A stretch of DNA of 64,000 nt from Terribacillus sp. FSL K6-0262 (GTDB lineage: Bacteria > Bacillota > Bacilli > Bacillales > Amphibacillaceae), in the NCBI RefSeq assembly GCF_037977385.1, contig NZ_CP150277.1, forward strand, positions 1,651,001 to 1,715,000. The letters are read 5' to 3'. The position numbers were made by a program, and so were the translations under genes. This document shows positions 49,890 to 58,107 of the stretch, piece after piece. How positions within the stretch are numbered: the stretch's first letter is position 1; each line of letters opens with the position of its first letter. The notes below the pieces were generated by a model. The model was given only the letters and a program-made list of their open reading frames with translations. It was not told the origin of the DNA and made no database searches.

Positions 49890-51476
49890 ATGATGATGTA
49901 CCGTGTATTGATCAGTGATCCATTAAGCAAAGAAGGCATGGCACCATTAACACAGGCAGATGATTTCAGCGTAACTGTGGATACCGGAATGGATGAAGCA
50001 GAGCTCATCCAAAAAATCGGTGATTATCATGCATTGCTCGTCCGCAGCCAGACGACGGTCACACGTGCGATCATGGAAGCAGCACCGGATCTCAAGGTAA
50101 TCGGGCGTGCCGGTGTGGGGGTGGACAATATCGATTTGGAAGCAGCGACAGAGCTTGGCATCGTCGTTGTCAACGCCCCGGACGGTAATACAAACTCGGC
50201 CGCTGAACATACGGTGGCGATGATGATGTCGCTTGCTCGCAACATTCCGCAGGCATTCCTGGCATTGAAGGAAGAACGCTGGGAACGCAAGCAGCATATC
50301 GGTGTCGAATTGAAAGGCAAGACACTTGGTATCGTCGGAATGGGCCGGATCGGAGCGGAAGTAGCATATCGGGCGAAGGGACAGCGTATGGATGTGATTG
50401 CATATGATCCGTTCCTGACCAAGGATCGAGCAGACAAGATGGGAATCGGCTATGGAACATTGGAGGAGGTTTTTGCTGCGAGTGACTTCTTGACCGTCCA
50501 TACCCCATTGCTGAAAGAGACGCGGCATATGATTTCCACTGAGGCCTTTGCTCAGATGAAGGAAGGTGTTCAGATACTGAACTGTGCCAGAGGCGGAATC
50601 ATCGATGAAGAGGCGCTGTATGATGCGATCATCAGCGGGAAGGTAGCTGGGGCAGCATTGGATGTTTTCGAAGAAGAACCGGCCGTTCATCATAAGCTGC
50701 TGGAGCTGCCGCAAGTGATTGCCACACCGCATTTGGGGGCAAGCACGGTGGAAGCGCAGGAAAACGTCGCAATCGACGTCAGCAAAGATGTGATGCAGAT
50801 CCTCAGGGGCGGCCAGGCTATCCATCCGGTCAACTTCTCCTCGATTTCTCCTGAAGTCATGCGGAAAATCCAGCCTTACTTTGATCTTGCGGAAAAGCTT
50901 GGAGCCTTCCTGGCCAGGACAATGCCGGATGCCATCGAAGAAGTGACTGTCTATTATGCAGGCGACCTGGCAGATCAAGAAGTGGCGCCACTGACAAGGA
51001 ACACAGTGAAGGGCTTGCTGCAGCGTTATTTAGGAAATGTGAATGAAGTGAATGCGACGCATCTTGCCAAAAAACGAGGTATCACGATCAATGAGCAGAA
51101 GACTTCCACGACACGAGGTTTCACCAGCTTGGTGACAGTGGAAGCTAAATCGGCTACCGTGACGCATCAGGTGGCAGGGACACTCGTCAATGGACTGGGG
51201 GCCCGCATCGTAAAAGTGGATGACTATTATGTCGATGTGACACCTGCTGGCCATATGCTCCTTGTACGGCATAAAGACCAGCCAGGAGCAATCGGCCGAG
51301 TCGGGACCTTGCTGGCGAAATATGAGGTGAATATTGCGACGATGCAGGTAGGGCGGTCCAATGAGGGCGGCGATGCGATCATGATGCTCACCGTCGATAA
51401 AGAGCCGCAGGCGGACGAAGTCGAAGGTTTGAAACAGCTGGATGATATTTTTGATGTGACAGCTATCACGATATAA
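49890..51476 (+). CDS. serA: D-3-phosphoglycerate dehydrogenase
   Basis: A 528-aa enzyme that oxidises 3-phosphoglycerate, the first step of serine synthesis. N-terminal catalytic and NAD-binding domains (GRAGVGVDNIDLEAAT, GIVGMGRIGAEVA), an intervening domain, and a C-terminal ACT domain (RHKDQPGAIGRVGTLLAKYE) typical of serine-feedback forms. The start is one of three consecutive ATGs (49890, 49893, 49896); I keep the first. It is the second gene of the T-box operon. Confidence 0.96.
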   Translation: MMMYRVLISDPLSKEGMAPLTQADDFSVTVDTGMDEAELIQKIGDYHALLVRSQTTVTRAIMEAAPDLKVIGRAGVGVDNIDLEAATELGIVVVNAPDGNTNSAAEHTVAMMMSLARNIPQAFLALKEERWERKQHIGVELKGKTLGIVGMGRIGAEVAYRAKGQRMDVIAYDPFLTKDRADKMGIGYGTLEEVFAASDFLTVHTPLLKETRHMISTEAFAQMKEGVQILNCARGGIIDEEALYDAIISGKVAGAALDVFEEEPAVHHKLLELPQVIATPHLGASTVEAQENVAIDVSKDVMQILRGGQAIHPVNFSSISPEVMRKIQPYFDLAEKLGAFLARTMPDAIEEVTVYYAGDLADQEVAPLTRNTVKGLLQRYLGNVNEVNATHLAKKRGITINEQKTSTTRGFTSLVTVEAKSATVTHQVAGTLVNGLGARIVKVDDYYVDVTPAGHMLLVRHKDQPGAIGRVGTLLAKYEVNIATMQVGRSNEGGDAIMMLTVDKEPQADEVEGLKQLDDIFDVTAITI

Positions 51477-51477
51477 A

Positions 51478-51513
51478 AGAAAGCGAGCAGATCTTGTCTG
51501 CTCGCTTTTTTAA
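51478..51513. terminator. Bidirectional terminator between serA and steT
   Basis: AAGCGAGCAG pairs with CTGCTCGCTT through a 7-base loop, A and T runs on the two sides, between convergent genes. Confidence 0.9.
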
Positions 51514-52826
51514 CGCCGTCTTGCTTTCAAAATATAGAATATCGGAAGACCGATGACTGCTACTCCGATTGAAAAGAGGCAGCTTAGGAAATCTGTGAAC
51601 AGTGTACTGATCAAGACAAATAAGGAGCCTGCAATGGCAGCGATCGGGATGAATGGGTAAAGCGGCACACTATAGGCGCGTTTTTTCCCTTTGTTTCGTT
51701 TGCGTAAGATGAACACAGCATAGAAAGCCAGGACATAAAACATGTAAATCGTGAAAATGCTCATTTCCGACAGCTTATCAGGGTTGCTGACAAGCATGAA
51801 GATGATAGAAAGCACAAGCTGGAGCACGACTGCCGCCCAAGGTGTATGCAAGGCAGGATGCACTTTTTTCAGCAAATTGGAAAAAGGCAGCTGACCTCGC
51901 TCAGCCATTGCGAACGGGATACGCGGGAACGTCAGGATTTTCCCATTGAGACAACCGAAAATGCTGACGATGATACCCAGGCTGACAATGATTTCACCAG
52001 CATCACCGAGGACAAGCTTGGCAGCTGTGCTGGCTGCATTTGTATTCAAGCTGACGATTTCCCCCGCCGGCAGGATATAAAGCATTGCTGCGTTGATAAG
52101 CAGATAACAAGCAGTAACGATCAAAATACCGCCAATCATCGCTTTAGGCAGTGTTTTCTCTGGATTTTTCATCTCACCGCCCATGGAGGCCAGCATGATC
52201 CAGCCGTCATAAGCGAATAATGTCGCCAGCACGGCAGCTCCGAAATTCATATCGGAAATTGCTTCTGGTACGGCACTGAAAAAGTCCTCATCTCCTTTCC
52301 AGAAGCCGAATGCCACGATTAAAATGATCGGAAGCAGTTTGCCGATTGTCGTAACGAGCTGTACCGCCCCGCCGAGTTTCGTACCGAGAATATTGATGAG
52401 GCAAAGAAACGCGACACTTGCAATACCTACAGCAGCTGTCCATTTCGTATCCCAGCCGAACAGATTGACTAAAAGGGTGCCGAAGTAAAGTCCCAAAGCA
52501 CCGATGATGGCAGGTCCGTATAGGATCGTTTGCACCCAGCCGCAAAGGAATCCCCACAGCTCCCCGTAGGTTTCCTCTAGATAAGCGTACAATCCGCCTG
52601 TTTTCGGAATCTGTACACCCACTTCCGCAATGGTCAGACCGCCGGCAAGTGTCAGCAATCCTCCGATCAGCCAGGCCAGCATGGCAATTTCAGAGCTTCC
52701 CGCATGACTAAGTACAGGTCCTGGTTTCATAAACACGCCAGACCCGATGATCGTTCCTACAACTATGGATAATCCTAGAAAAATTCCAATTTCCTTCTTT
52801 AGTGCTGTGTTCTCCGATTGGTTCAT
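51510..52826 (-). CDS. steT: Serine/threonine exchanger SteT (APC superfamily)
   Basis: A 438-aa, 12-helix amino acid antiporter, the same length as B. subtilis SteT (YkbA) and highly similar along its length (TIIGSGVFMKPGPVL, TIAEVGVQIPKTGGLYAYLEE, LFAYDGWIMLASMGGEMKNPEKTLP). SteT exchanges serine, threonine and aromatic amino acids. AGGAGTGACATC precedes the ATG at 52826. Its position next to the serine biosynthesis operon fits a role in serine balance. It is head-on to replication. Confidence 0.88.
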   Translation of the reverse strand: MNQSENTALKKEIGIFLGLSIVVGTIIGSGVFMKPGPVLSHAGSSEIAMLAWLIGGLLTLAGGLTIAEVGVQIPKTGGLYAYLEETYGELWGFLCGWVQTILYGPAIIGALGLYFGTLLVNLFGWDTKWTAAVGIASVAFLCLINILGTKLGGAVQLVTTIGKLLPIILIVAFGFWKGDEDFFSAVPEAISDMNFGAAVLATLFAYDGWIMLASMGGEMKNPEKTLPKAMIGGILIVTACYLLINAAMLYILPAGEIVSLNTNAASTAAKLVLGDAGEIIVSLGIIVSIFGCLNGKILTFPRIPFAMAERGQLPFSNLLKKVHPALHTPWAAVVLQLVLSIIFMLVSNPDKLSEMSIFTIYMFYVLAFYAVFILRKRNKGKKRAYSVPLYPFIPIAAIAGSLFVLISTLFTDFLSCLFSIGVAVIGLPIFYILKARRR

Positions 52827-52964
52827 GATGTCACTCCTTCTTCTGACGCCGCATACTGCATTCCTTTAGTGTAGTGATGGATATATGTAGTCCATTATAG
52901 GAAATGTGCCTGCAAATAGAAATTAGAAAAAGTATTCTGACTTGTAAGGGATTACCTGCATAAA

Positions 52965-53000
52965 AGAAAGGAGCTTGCAGCAAATCTGCAGCTCCTTTCC
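52965..53000 (-). terminator. Terminator of the PHP phosphatase gene
   Basis: GAAAGGAGCTTGCAG (52966-52980) pairs with CTGCAGCTCCTTTC (52986-52999), followed on the minus strand by TTTTAT. Confidence 0.85.
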
Positions 53001-53038
53001 ATTAATGTTTCCATCTGTCGATATGATCATTCATTTGT

Positions 53039-53854
53039 TCAGCCGATAGGCATCGCTTTTCGCTGCCTTTTTTCGAATGTCTGGATTTCGGTATACCCGA
53101 CACGTTTGGCGAGTTCGATTGCCTGATCATATGCATAGCCTACATGCTTCGGTGCATGTGCATCAGAGTTGATGACGATGCCGACACCTGCATCAAAGCA
53201 TTTTTGCAGCAGGACGGGATCCGGATATATTTCACCGACTGGTTTGCGCAAACCCGCTGTACTGATCTCGATACATGTATCATTTTCAGCGAGTGCCCGT
53301 ACAACCCGATCATATTCTCCTTCGACGAAGTCTTTGTCATCCGGTTTATAGCCGAATATCTTGATTAAATCGATGTGGCCGACAAAGCTGAAGAGCCTGG
53401 ATTCGGCAAGTGTGATGATTTGATCATAATAATCGCGATAGGCCTGCTTCAAGTCCCGTTTTTCATATTCTTCTTTGAAGATATCAAGGTCGATTCCCCA
53501 ATCCCGAATCCAATGAACGGATCCGATGACATAATCGAAAGGATGCTGTTCGAGGAATTCTTTCATCTCCGCTTCTTTGCCTGGTGTATAGTCCATCTCG
53601 ATGCCCATTTTGACGGGAAGTCCTGCTTGCTTGATTTCTTCGAAGAATTCAAGATAATCCTTGAAGTGGAGCGTCCGGCGGTTTTCGACCCACGGGTTTG
53701 ACAGGATTTTATTTGTTTCCTGGAAAAAGTAAGCATGCTCGGATATGCCGAATTCCTCTATACCTTTTTCTTTAGCCGCTTTAAGGTATTCGCGGATGTA
53801 CTCCAAAGTGAACGAGCCTGTTTCTGCCATATGTACATGATAATCTGTCAACAA
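53039..53854 (-). CDS. PHP-domain phosphoesterase, HisJ-type histidinol-phosphatase
   Basis: A 271-aa PHP-fold hydrolase close in size to B. subtilis HisJ. Metal-site motifs are seen: DYHVHM at the N-terminus, SEHAYF, GIEMDY, GSVHW, VGHIDL and NSDAHAP. It probably dephosphorylates histidinol phosphate, the eighth step of histidine synthesis, but no his genes are near and PHP enzymes are diverse. I choose the TTG at 53854, giving MLTDYHVH, after GGGAGTGGG; the longer frame upstream has no ribosome-binding site. Confidence 0.82.
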   Translation of the reverse strand: MLTDYHVHMAETGSFTLEYIREYLKAAKEKGIEEFGISEHAYFFQETNKILSNPWVENRRTLHFKDYLEFFEEIKQAGLPVKMGIEMDYTPGKEAEMKEFLEQHPFDYVIGSVHWIRDWGIDLDIFKEEYEKRDLKQAYRDYYDQIITLAESRLFSFVGHIDLIKIFGYKPDDKDFVEGEYDRVVRALAENDTCIEISTAGLRKPVGEIYPDPVLLQKCFDAGVGIVINSDAHAPKHVGYAYDQAIELAKRVGYTEIQTFEKRQRKAMPIG

Positions 53855-53972
53855 AACGTCCCACTCCCAATAGTTAGTTAAAAATATTTTGACATATTCT
53901 GCAGGATGTTCCAAGAGGGGATTTTTCAGCATGCGCCTGGGTAAGCGTCCATTTACCATATAGAGCAAATAA

Positions 53973-54002
53973 AAAAGCTCCGCCTTTTTACAGGAAGAGC
54001 TT
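53973..54002 (-). terminator. Terminator of the 27-aa peptide gene
   Basis: AAGCTC (53975-53980) pairs with GAGCTT (53997-54002), with inner CCT/AGG, followed on the minus strand by six T, 16 bases past the small gene's stop. Confidence 0.65.
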
Positions 54003-54017
54003 GCATGGAGTATGGAA

Positions 54018-54101
54018 TCAGAAGATAGAGTGCAAGTAGCCGCCGATACTGCTGATCAATAGAGTCGCTGCAAGGATGGCATTGAAATGACTATTTTTCA
54101 T
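54018..54101 (-). CDS. 27-aa hydrophobic peptide
   Basis: A short frame encoding MKNSHFNAILAATLLISSIG followed by GYLHSIF, with AAAGGAAAG about 8 bases before the ATG at 54101 and a terminator directly after. A basic start and hydrophobic core (about 7-20) make it a possible single-span membrane peptide or a secreted signal. No family is recognised. Alternatives are a type I toxin-like peptide, a small sporulation membrane protein or a chance frame. The clear ribosome-binding site and adjacent terminator favour a real gene. Confidence 0.5.
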   Translation of the reverse strand: MKNSHFNAILAATLLISSIGGYLHSIF

Positions 54102-54249
54102 GAGGTTTCTTTCCTTTCTTTAGATTGGATTAGTTTTGTTTACCCGATTCTTTTATATATAATCTGTTCTGATCTTGTATTCATCATAGCATTTTGAAAT
54201 CTTGTACTTCTTCTGGTTTCAGTAGAAAAAATGTGTAAAAAGTGTGGAA

Positions 54250-54368
54250 TGGAAAAAATCGGCGGCATGCTTGACGCGATGCCGCCGATCTTGACGTTCG
54301 TCCCATTAGTGGCTAATGAGGTGTAAGTATGTAGTGCTGACCTATTGTAAGGCTGTCTTATCATTATA
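54250..54368 (-). ncRNA. Candidate small RNA with orphan terminator
   Basis: A strong 11-bp GC-rich hairpin (54258-54268 with 54279-54289) followed on the minus strand by six T has no gene in front of it. About 75 bases upstream on that strand is a perfect TATAAT (54363-54368, complement). Together they would define an RNA of about 100 bases. The -35 region is weak. The terminator might instead serve an unseen short gene. Confidence 0.4.
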
Positions 54369-54452
54369 AAGGGTCATTCCGAAAAAATAAACAACAAATT
54401 AAGAACTTCACAAGCTGAGTGATAAGTCTGTTTACTCTTTATGGCGAAACAT

Positions 54453-54481
54453 TTGTTTGAATACTTGCTTTCAGGTATAAT
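54453..54481 (+). promoter_or_regulatory. Promoter of yybS-gdpP-rplI
   Basis: TTGTTT (54453-54458), a 17-base spacer and perfect TATAAT (54476-54481). The start codon of yybS is 137 bases downstream, leaving a long leader. Confidence 0.7.
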
Positions 54482-54499
54482 CGTGGGGTAGCAATTTTT

Positions 54500-54576
54500 C
54501 GGATGAAATGGCTTTTGATACGATTTCGTCCATACAAACGAACGATAAGCACAGCCTATGCAGCTGTGCTTTTTCT
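54500..54576 (+). terminator. Attenuator-like hairpins in the yybS leader
   Basis: AAGCACAGC (54547-54555) pairs with GCTGTGCTT (54563-54571), followed by TTTCT, forming a terminator between the promoter and yybS. Upstream GGATGAAAT and ATTTCGTCC (about 54500-54533) can form a second hairpin. This suggests conditional termination upstream of the operon. Confidence 0.6.
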
Positions 54577-54617
54577 ACAATTGCATGATTACATATTCAA
54601 ATGGGGTGTCACGTTTC

Positions 54618-55556
54618 ATGAACAATGCTCGAAAACTGACGGAAGGAGCCATGCTGGGAGGGATTTATCTCGTTCTGCTGCTTATGGCAATCTTTGTGCC
54701 AGTGCTCAACTTACTGGCGATGCTTGTCATGCCAGTGCCGATCATCCTCTATTGGATCCGGCATGGTTTTAAGTCAGGGATCTACTTTTCTGCAGCCATC
54801 CTGCTTTTATCCTTCATCGGAACAGTTGCTGGGTTCTTAATGACGATCGCAATCGCGATCGGGGCAGCTGCAACAGGCTACATCCTTCATCAAAAGCATT
54901 CCACATATGAAGCTTTATTGAAGGGGGCAGTGGGATATGCGCTCGGGTTCACGATATTCCTTGCAGGTTCACAATTCATATCGGGAATCAACATCATCGA
55001 GATGATCCAGGACAGCTATCAGGATACGATCCAGACAGTCAAATCCGAAGTGGATACCGTCGGGGTGACAGTACCGGAGGCCCAATGGGAGCAAATGGAT
55101 GCTGCCTTCGATTATGTGCTGGTGCTGATCCCTACAATGATCGCTGTGTCCTCCTTGCTGTTTGCTTTCGTCTCTCAATGGCTGGCTCACCAAGTTCACA
55201 ATCGTCAGAGTAAACAGCGGATCCTCTATCCGCCATTCCGCCGGTTCAACTTGCCGGTCATCGTATTGTTCATCTACTTTATCGGTTCCATCGCCCGCTG
55301 GTTCGAAATGGATCAGAATGGCTGGATTTATCCGATTGTCACAAATGTCACGGAGCTTGCCGGCATCCTGCTTGTCCTGCAGGGATTTTCTTTCTTTTTC
55401 CATTTCGCCTATCATCGGAAACTGCCGAAGGTGCTGCCGATTCTTGCAGTGGTGATCTCGATTCTTTTCGCGCCGGTACTGCTGTATCTTGTACGCATTT
55501 TGGGTATAATTGATGTAGGATTCAGGCTGCGGGAACGGATGGGCAGCAAGAAGTAG
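54618..55556 (+). CDS. yybS: YybS family (DUF2232) membrane protein
   Basis: A 312-aa protein with about eight membrane helices, similar to B. subtilis YybS, which also precedes gdpP (yybT) and rplI. DUF2232 proteins are distantly like the S components of vitamin importers; function unknown. I start at ATG 54618, about 9 bases after GGGGTG. It is the first gene of the operon after an attenuator-like leader. Confidence 0.85.
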   Translation: MNNARKLTEGAMLGGIYLVLLLMAIFVPVLNLLAMLVMPVPIILYWIRHGFKSGIYFSAAILLLSFIGTVAGFLMTIAIAIGAAATGYILHQKHSTYEALLKGAVGYALGFTIFLAGSQFISGINIIEMIQDSYQDTIQTVKSEVDTVGVTVPEAQWEQMDAAFDYVLVLIPTMIAVSSLLFAFVSQWLAHQVHNRQSKQRILYPPFRRFNLPVIVLFIYFIGSIARWFEMDQNGWIYPIVTNVTELAGILLVLQGFSFFFHFAYHRKLPKVLPILAVVISILFAPVLLYLVRILGIIDVGFRLRERMGSKK

Positions 55557-55592
55557 GATGGTCGCGGAATATAGGTTTAGGAGCTGACATAT

Positions 55593-57560
55593 ATGCCAGA
55601 GATATTTAAAAAACCAGCATTGAGTAAGCATTTGATCGTGATATATGTAATTGCTGTCATCTTGCTTATTTGTGTGTGGTTTTATGAATGGAAGCTTGGG
55701 CTGCCGCTTACAGTGCTCCTGGCGCTGTCTTTCTTCTACAGCATACTGACGGAACAGCGGATGCAGGATCAGACGGAGGAGTACATATCCACGATGTCCC
55801 ACCGTGTGAAGAAAGTCGGCGAGGAAGCGCTCTTGGAGATGCCGATCGGTATCGTGCTGTACAGCGAGAATTATCAGATTGAATGGACGACACCGTACAT
55901 GAACCGGTTTACAGAGGATACGCTTGTGGGCGTTTCGCTTGATGACCTGTCAAATGCGCTGATACCGGCAATCAAGGATGAAAAGAATGAGGTTTGGATC
56001 ACACTTGATGACTATGATTTCCTGACGGTGATCAAGCGGGAAGAGCGGCTGCTGTATTTATTCGACCGGACGAAGCAGCTGGAAATCCAGAACTTATATA
56101 ATGAAGAACAGACAGTCCTAGCTATCATTTTCCTCGATAACTATGAAGAAATGACGCAGAATCTTGATGATACAGCGAAAAGTCAGATCAATTCCCGGGT
56201 TACCGCGCAGTTGAATGAATGGTCGCGTCAGAAAGGGATTTATTTGAAGCGTACCTCACAGGAACGATTTCTTGCTGTGCTCAATCAGCGTATCTTGAAG
56301 GAGCTGGAGCGGACGAAATTCGAAATCCTTGATGAAATACGCGGATTGATAACGGATCAGAATATCCCGATCACGCTGAGCATCGGTGTCGGAGCCGGCG
56401 GTCAGACATTGCCGGAACTCGGCGAACTGGCGCAATCAAGCTTGGATTTGGCCCTTGGCCGGGGCGGGGACCAGGTTGCCATCAAAGGAGAGGCCGGAAA
56501 GGTACGCTTCTATGGCGGAAAGACGAATCCGATGGAGAAAAGGACCAGGGTGCGGGCGCGTGTCATTTCCCACGCGCTGAAGGAATTGGTCAAGCAAAGT
56601 GAACAAGTGCTCATCATGGGGCATAAGGCACCGGATATGGATTCGATCGGAGCTGCTATCGGCATCCTGAAAATCGCGGAAGCGAATGATATCGTCGGGC
56701 ATATCGTCCTTGATAAGGCGGATACCCATAGTGTTTCCAAGCTGATGGCATCTCTTCAGCAGGATGAAGAGCTGTGGGAGCAATTCATCAGTCCGGAAGA
56801 AGCACTTGACAGGGTGACGAAGAATACGCTTGTGGTCGTCGTCGATACCCATAAGCCGATGCTGGTGGCTGAGGAAAGGCTGCTTAGCAAAACGGAGCAT
56901 GTCGTTGTCATCGATCACCACCGCCGGGCAGAGGAATTCATTGAGAAACCGACGCTTGTCTACATGGAGCCTTATGCTTCCTCGACAGCTGAGCTTGTGA
57001 CCGAGCTCCTGGATTACCAGCCCAAAAAGCTGCGATTATCCACCCTGGAGGCAAGTGCGTTGCTTGCAGGGATCATTGTCGACACGAAAAGCTTTACGCT
57101 CCGTACCGGTTCCCGTACGTTCGATGCGGCATCATATTTGCGCTCCAAAGGCGCGGACACGGTGCTTGTGCAGCGATTTATGAAAGAGGATCTGGAAACC
57201 TATGTGAAACGGGCGCATTTGATTGAACACACGGATATCTACCGGGAGGGTATTGCGATCTCTGCGGCAAAAGACGGGCAGGTATTCGGGCCGGTCGTCA
57301 TTGCCCAGGCTGCAGATACACTGCTGACGATGGATGGTGTGAGTGCAAGTTTTGTCATCTCCGAGAGGGAAGACGGCCGCATCGGAATCAGTGCCAGATC
57401 CCTCGGGCAAGTCAATGTCCAGGTGATCATGGAAAAAATGAACGGCGGCGGACATTTGACCAATGCTGCCACGCAGATCGCCGATACAACCGTACAGGAA
57501 GCCAAGAAGGACCTGCAGCGGATCATCGATGAGTATGTTGAAGGGAGAAATGAAGAATGA
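55593..57560 (+). CDS. gdpP: Cyclic-di-AMP phosphodiesterase GdpP (YybT)
   Basis: A 655-aa membrane-anchored enzyme that hydrolyses c-di-AMP. Two N-terminal helices (about 13-50), a degenerate PAS domain, a degenerate GGDEF domain ([11 protein letters not shown]), and a DHH/DHHA1 catalytic region with [21 protein letters not shown] and VIDHHRR. The stop overlaps the rplI start by 4 bases. Loss of this enzyme raises c-di-AMP and beta-lactam tolerance in Firmicutes. Confidence 0.95.
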   Translation: MPEIFKKPALSKHLIVIYVIAVILLICVWFYEWKLGLPLTVLLALSFFYSILTEQRMQDQTEEYISTMSHRVKKVGEEALLEMPIGIVLYSENYQIEWTTPYMNRFTEDTLVGVSLDDLSNALIPAIKDEKNEVWITLDDYDFLTVIKREERLLYLFDRTKQLEIQNLYNEEQTVLAIIFLDNYEEMTQNLDDTAKSQINSRVTAQLNEWSRQKGIYLKRTSQERFLAVLNQRILKELERTKFEILDEIRGLITDQNIPITLSIGVGAGGQTLPELGELAQSSLDLALGRGGDQVAIKGEAGKVRFYGGKTNPMEKRTRVRARVISHALKELVKQSEQVLIMGHKAPDMDSIGAAIGILKIAEANDIVGHIVLDKADTHSVSKLMASLQQDEELWEQFISPEEALDRVTKNTLVVVVDTHKPMLVAEERLLSKTEHVVVIDHHRRAEEFIEKPTLVYMEPYASSTAELVTELLDYQPKKLRLSTLEASALLAGIIVDTKSFTLRTGSRTFDAASYLRSKGADTVLVQRFMKEDLETYVKRAHLIEHTDIYREGIAISAAKDGQVFGPVVIAQAADTLLTMDGVSASFVISEREDGRIGISARSLGQVNVQVIMEKMNGGGHLTNAATQIADTTVQEAKKDLQRIIDEYVEGRNEE

Positions 57561-58003
57561 AAGTCATTTTTACAAAGGACGTCAAAGGTAAAGGGAAAAA
57601 AGGACAAGTAAAAGAAGTGCCGGATGGTTATGCACGTAATTACTTGCTTAAGAATGATTTGGCTGTGCCTGCAACCAAAGGCAATATGAAAGTGCAGGAA
57701 GCGAAAGAGAATAAACAGCATCAGTTGGAGCTTCAGGAAGTGGAAGAAGCGAAAAAACTGCGTGATACACTTGCCAATCTGACTGTGGAGGTCAAAGCGA
57801 AATCCGGTGAAGGCGGTCGTCTATTCGGATCCATCACAAGCAAACAGATTGCCGATGAATTGAAGAAGGCACATAATATCAAGATCGATAAACGGAAAAT
57901 CGAGTTGAATGAACCGATCCGCGCCTTGGGTTATCGCGACTTGGAAGTGAAGCTGCATCCGGAAGTGACCGGCAAAGTGAAAGTTCATATCAGCGAGCAA
58001 TAA
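57557..58003 (+). CDS. rplI: 50S ribosomal protein L9
   Basis: A 148-aa protein of the standard L9 shape: N-terminal RNA-binding domain ([29 protein letters not shown]), a long central helix and a C-terminal domain. Its ATG lies inside the gdpP stop (ATGA), so translation is coupled. Confidence 0.97.
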   Translation: MKVIFTKDVKGKGKKGQVKEVPDGYARNYLLKNDLAVPATKGNMKVQEAKENKQHQLELQEVEEAKKLRDTLANLTVEVKAKSGEGGRLFGSITSKQIADELKKAHNIKIDKRKIELNEPIRALGYRDLEVKLHPEVTGKVKVHISEQ

Positions 58004-58035
58004 TATTTTTTCCAACAAAATACTAGCATTTTTCC

Positions 58036-58075
58036 ATCCCCCTTTTGACACAAAAGGGGGATATTTCGGTACAAT
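58036..58075 (+). promoter_or_regulatory. Hairpin and overlapping promoter-like sequence before dnaB
   Basis: An 11-bp perfect stem (58036-58046 with 58052-58062) has TTGACA at 58045-58050 in its loop and TACAAT at 58070-58075, a 19-base spacer. It may act as the rplI terminator, the dnaB promoter, or both; the T run after the stem is poor. Confidence 0.45.
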
Positions 58076-58107
58076 GATAGCAGTATGCCAGAAATGGGGG
58101 AATCATG

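Noticed and set aside
54503..54772. 89-codon frame overlapping yybS
   Set aside because: Its latter part is an out-of-frame shadow of yybS; only its first codons could matter as a leader peptide, noted under findings.
56198..56212. TTCCCGGG resembling a Noc-binding site
   Set aside because: It matches only the central part of ATTTCCCGGGAAAT and lies inside gdpP; a chance match is likely.
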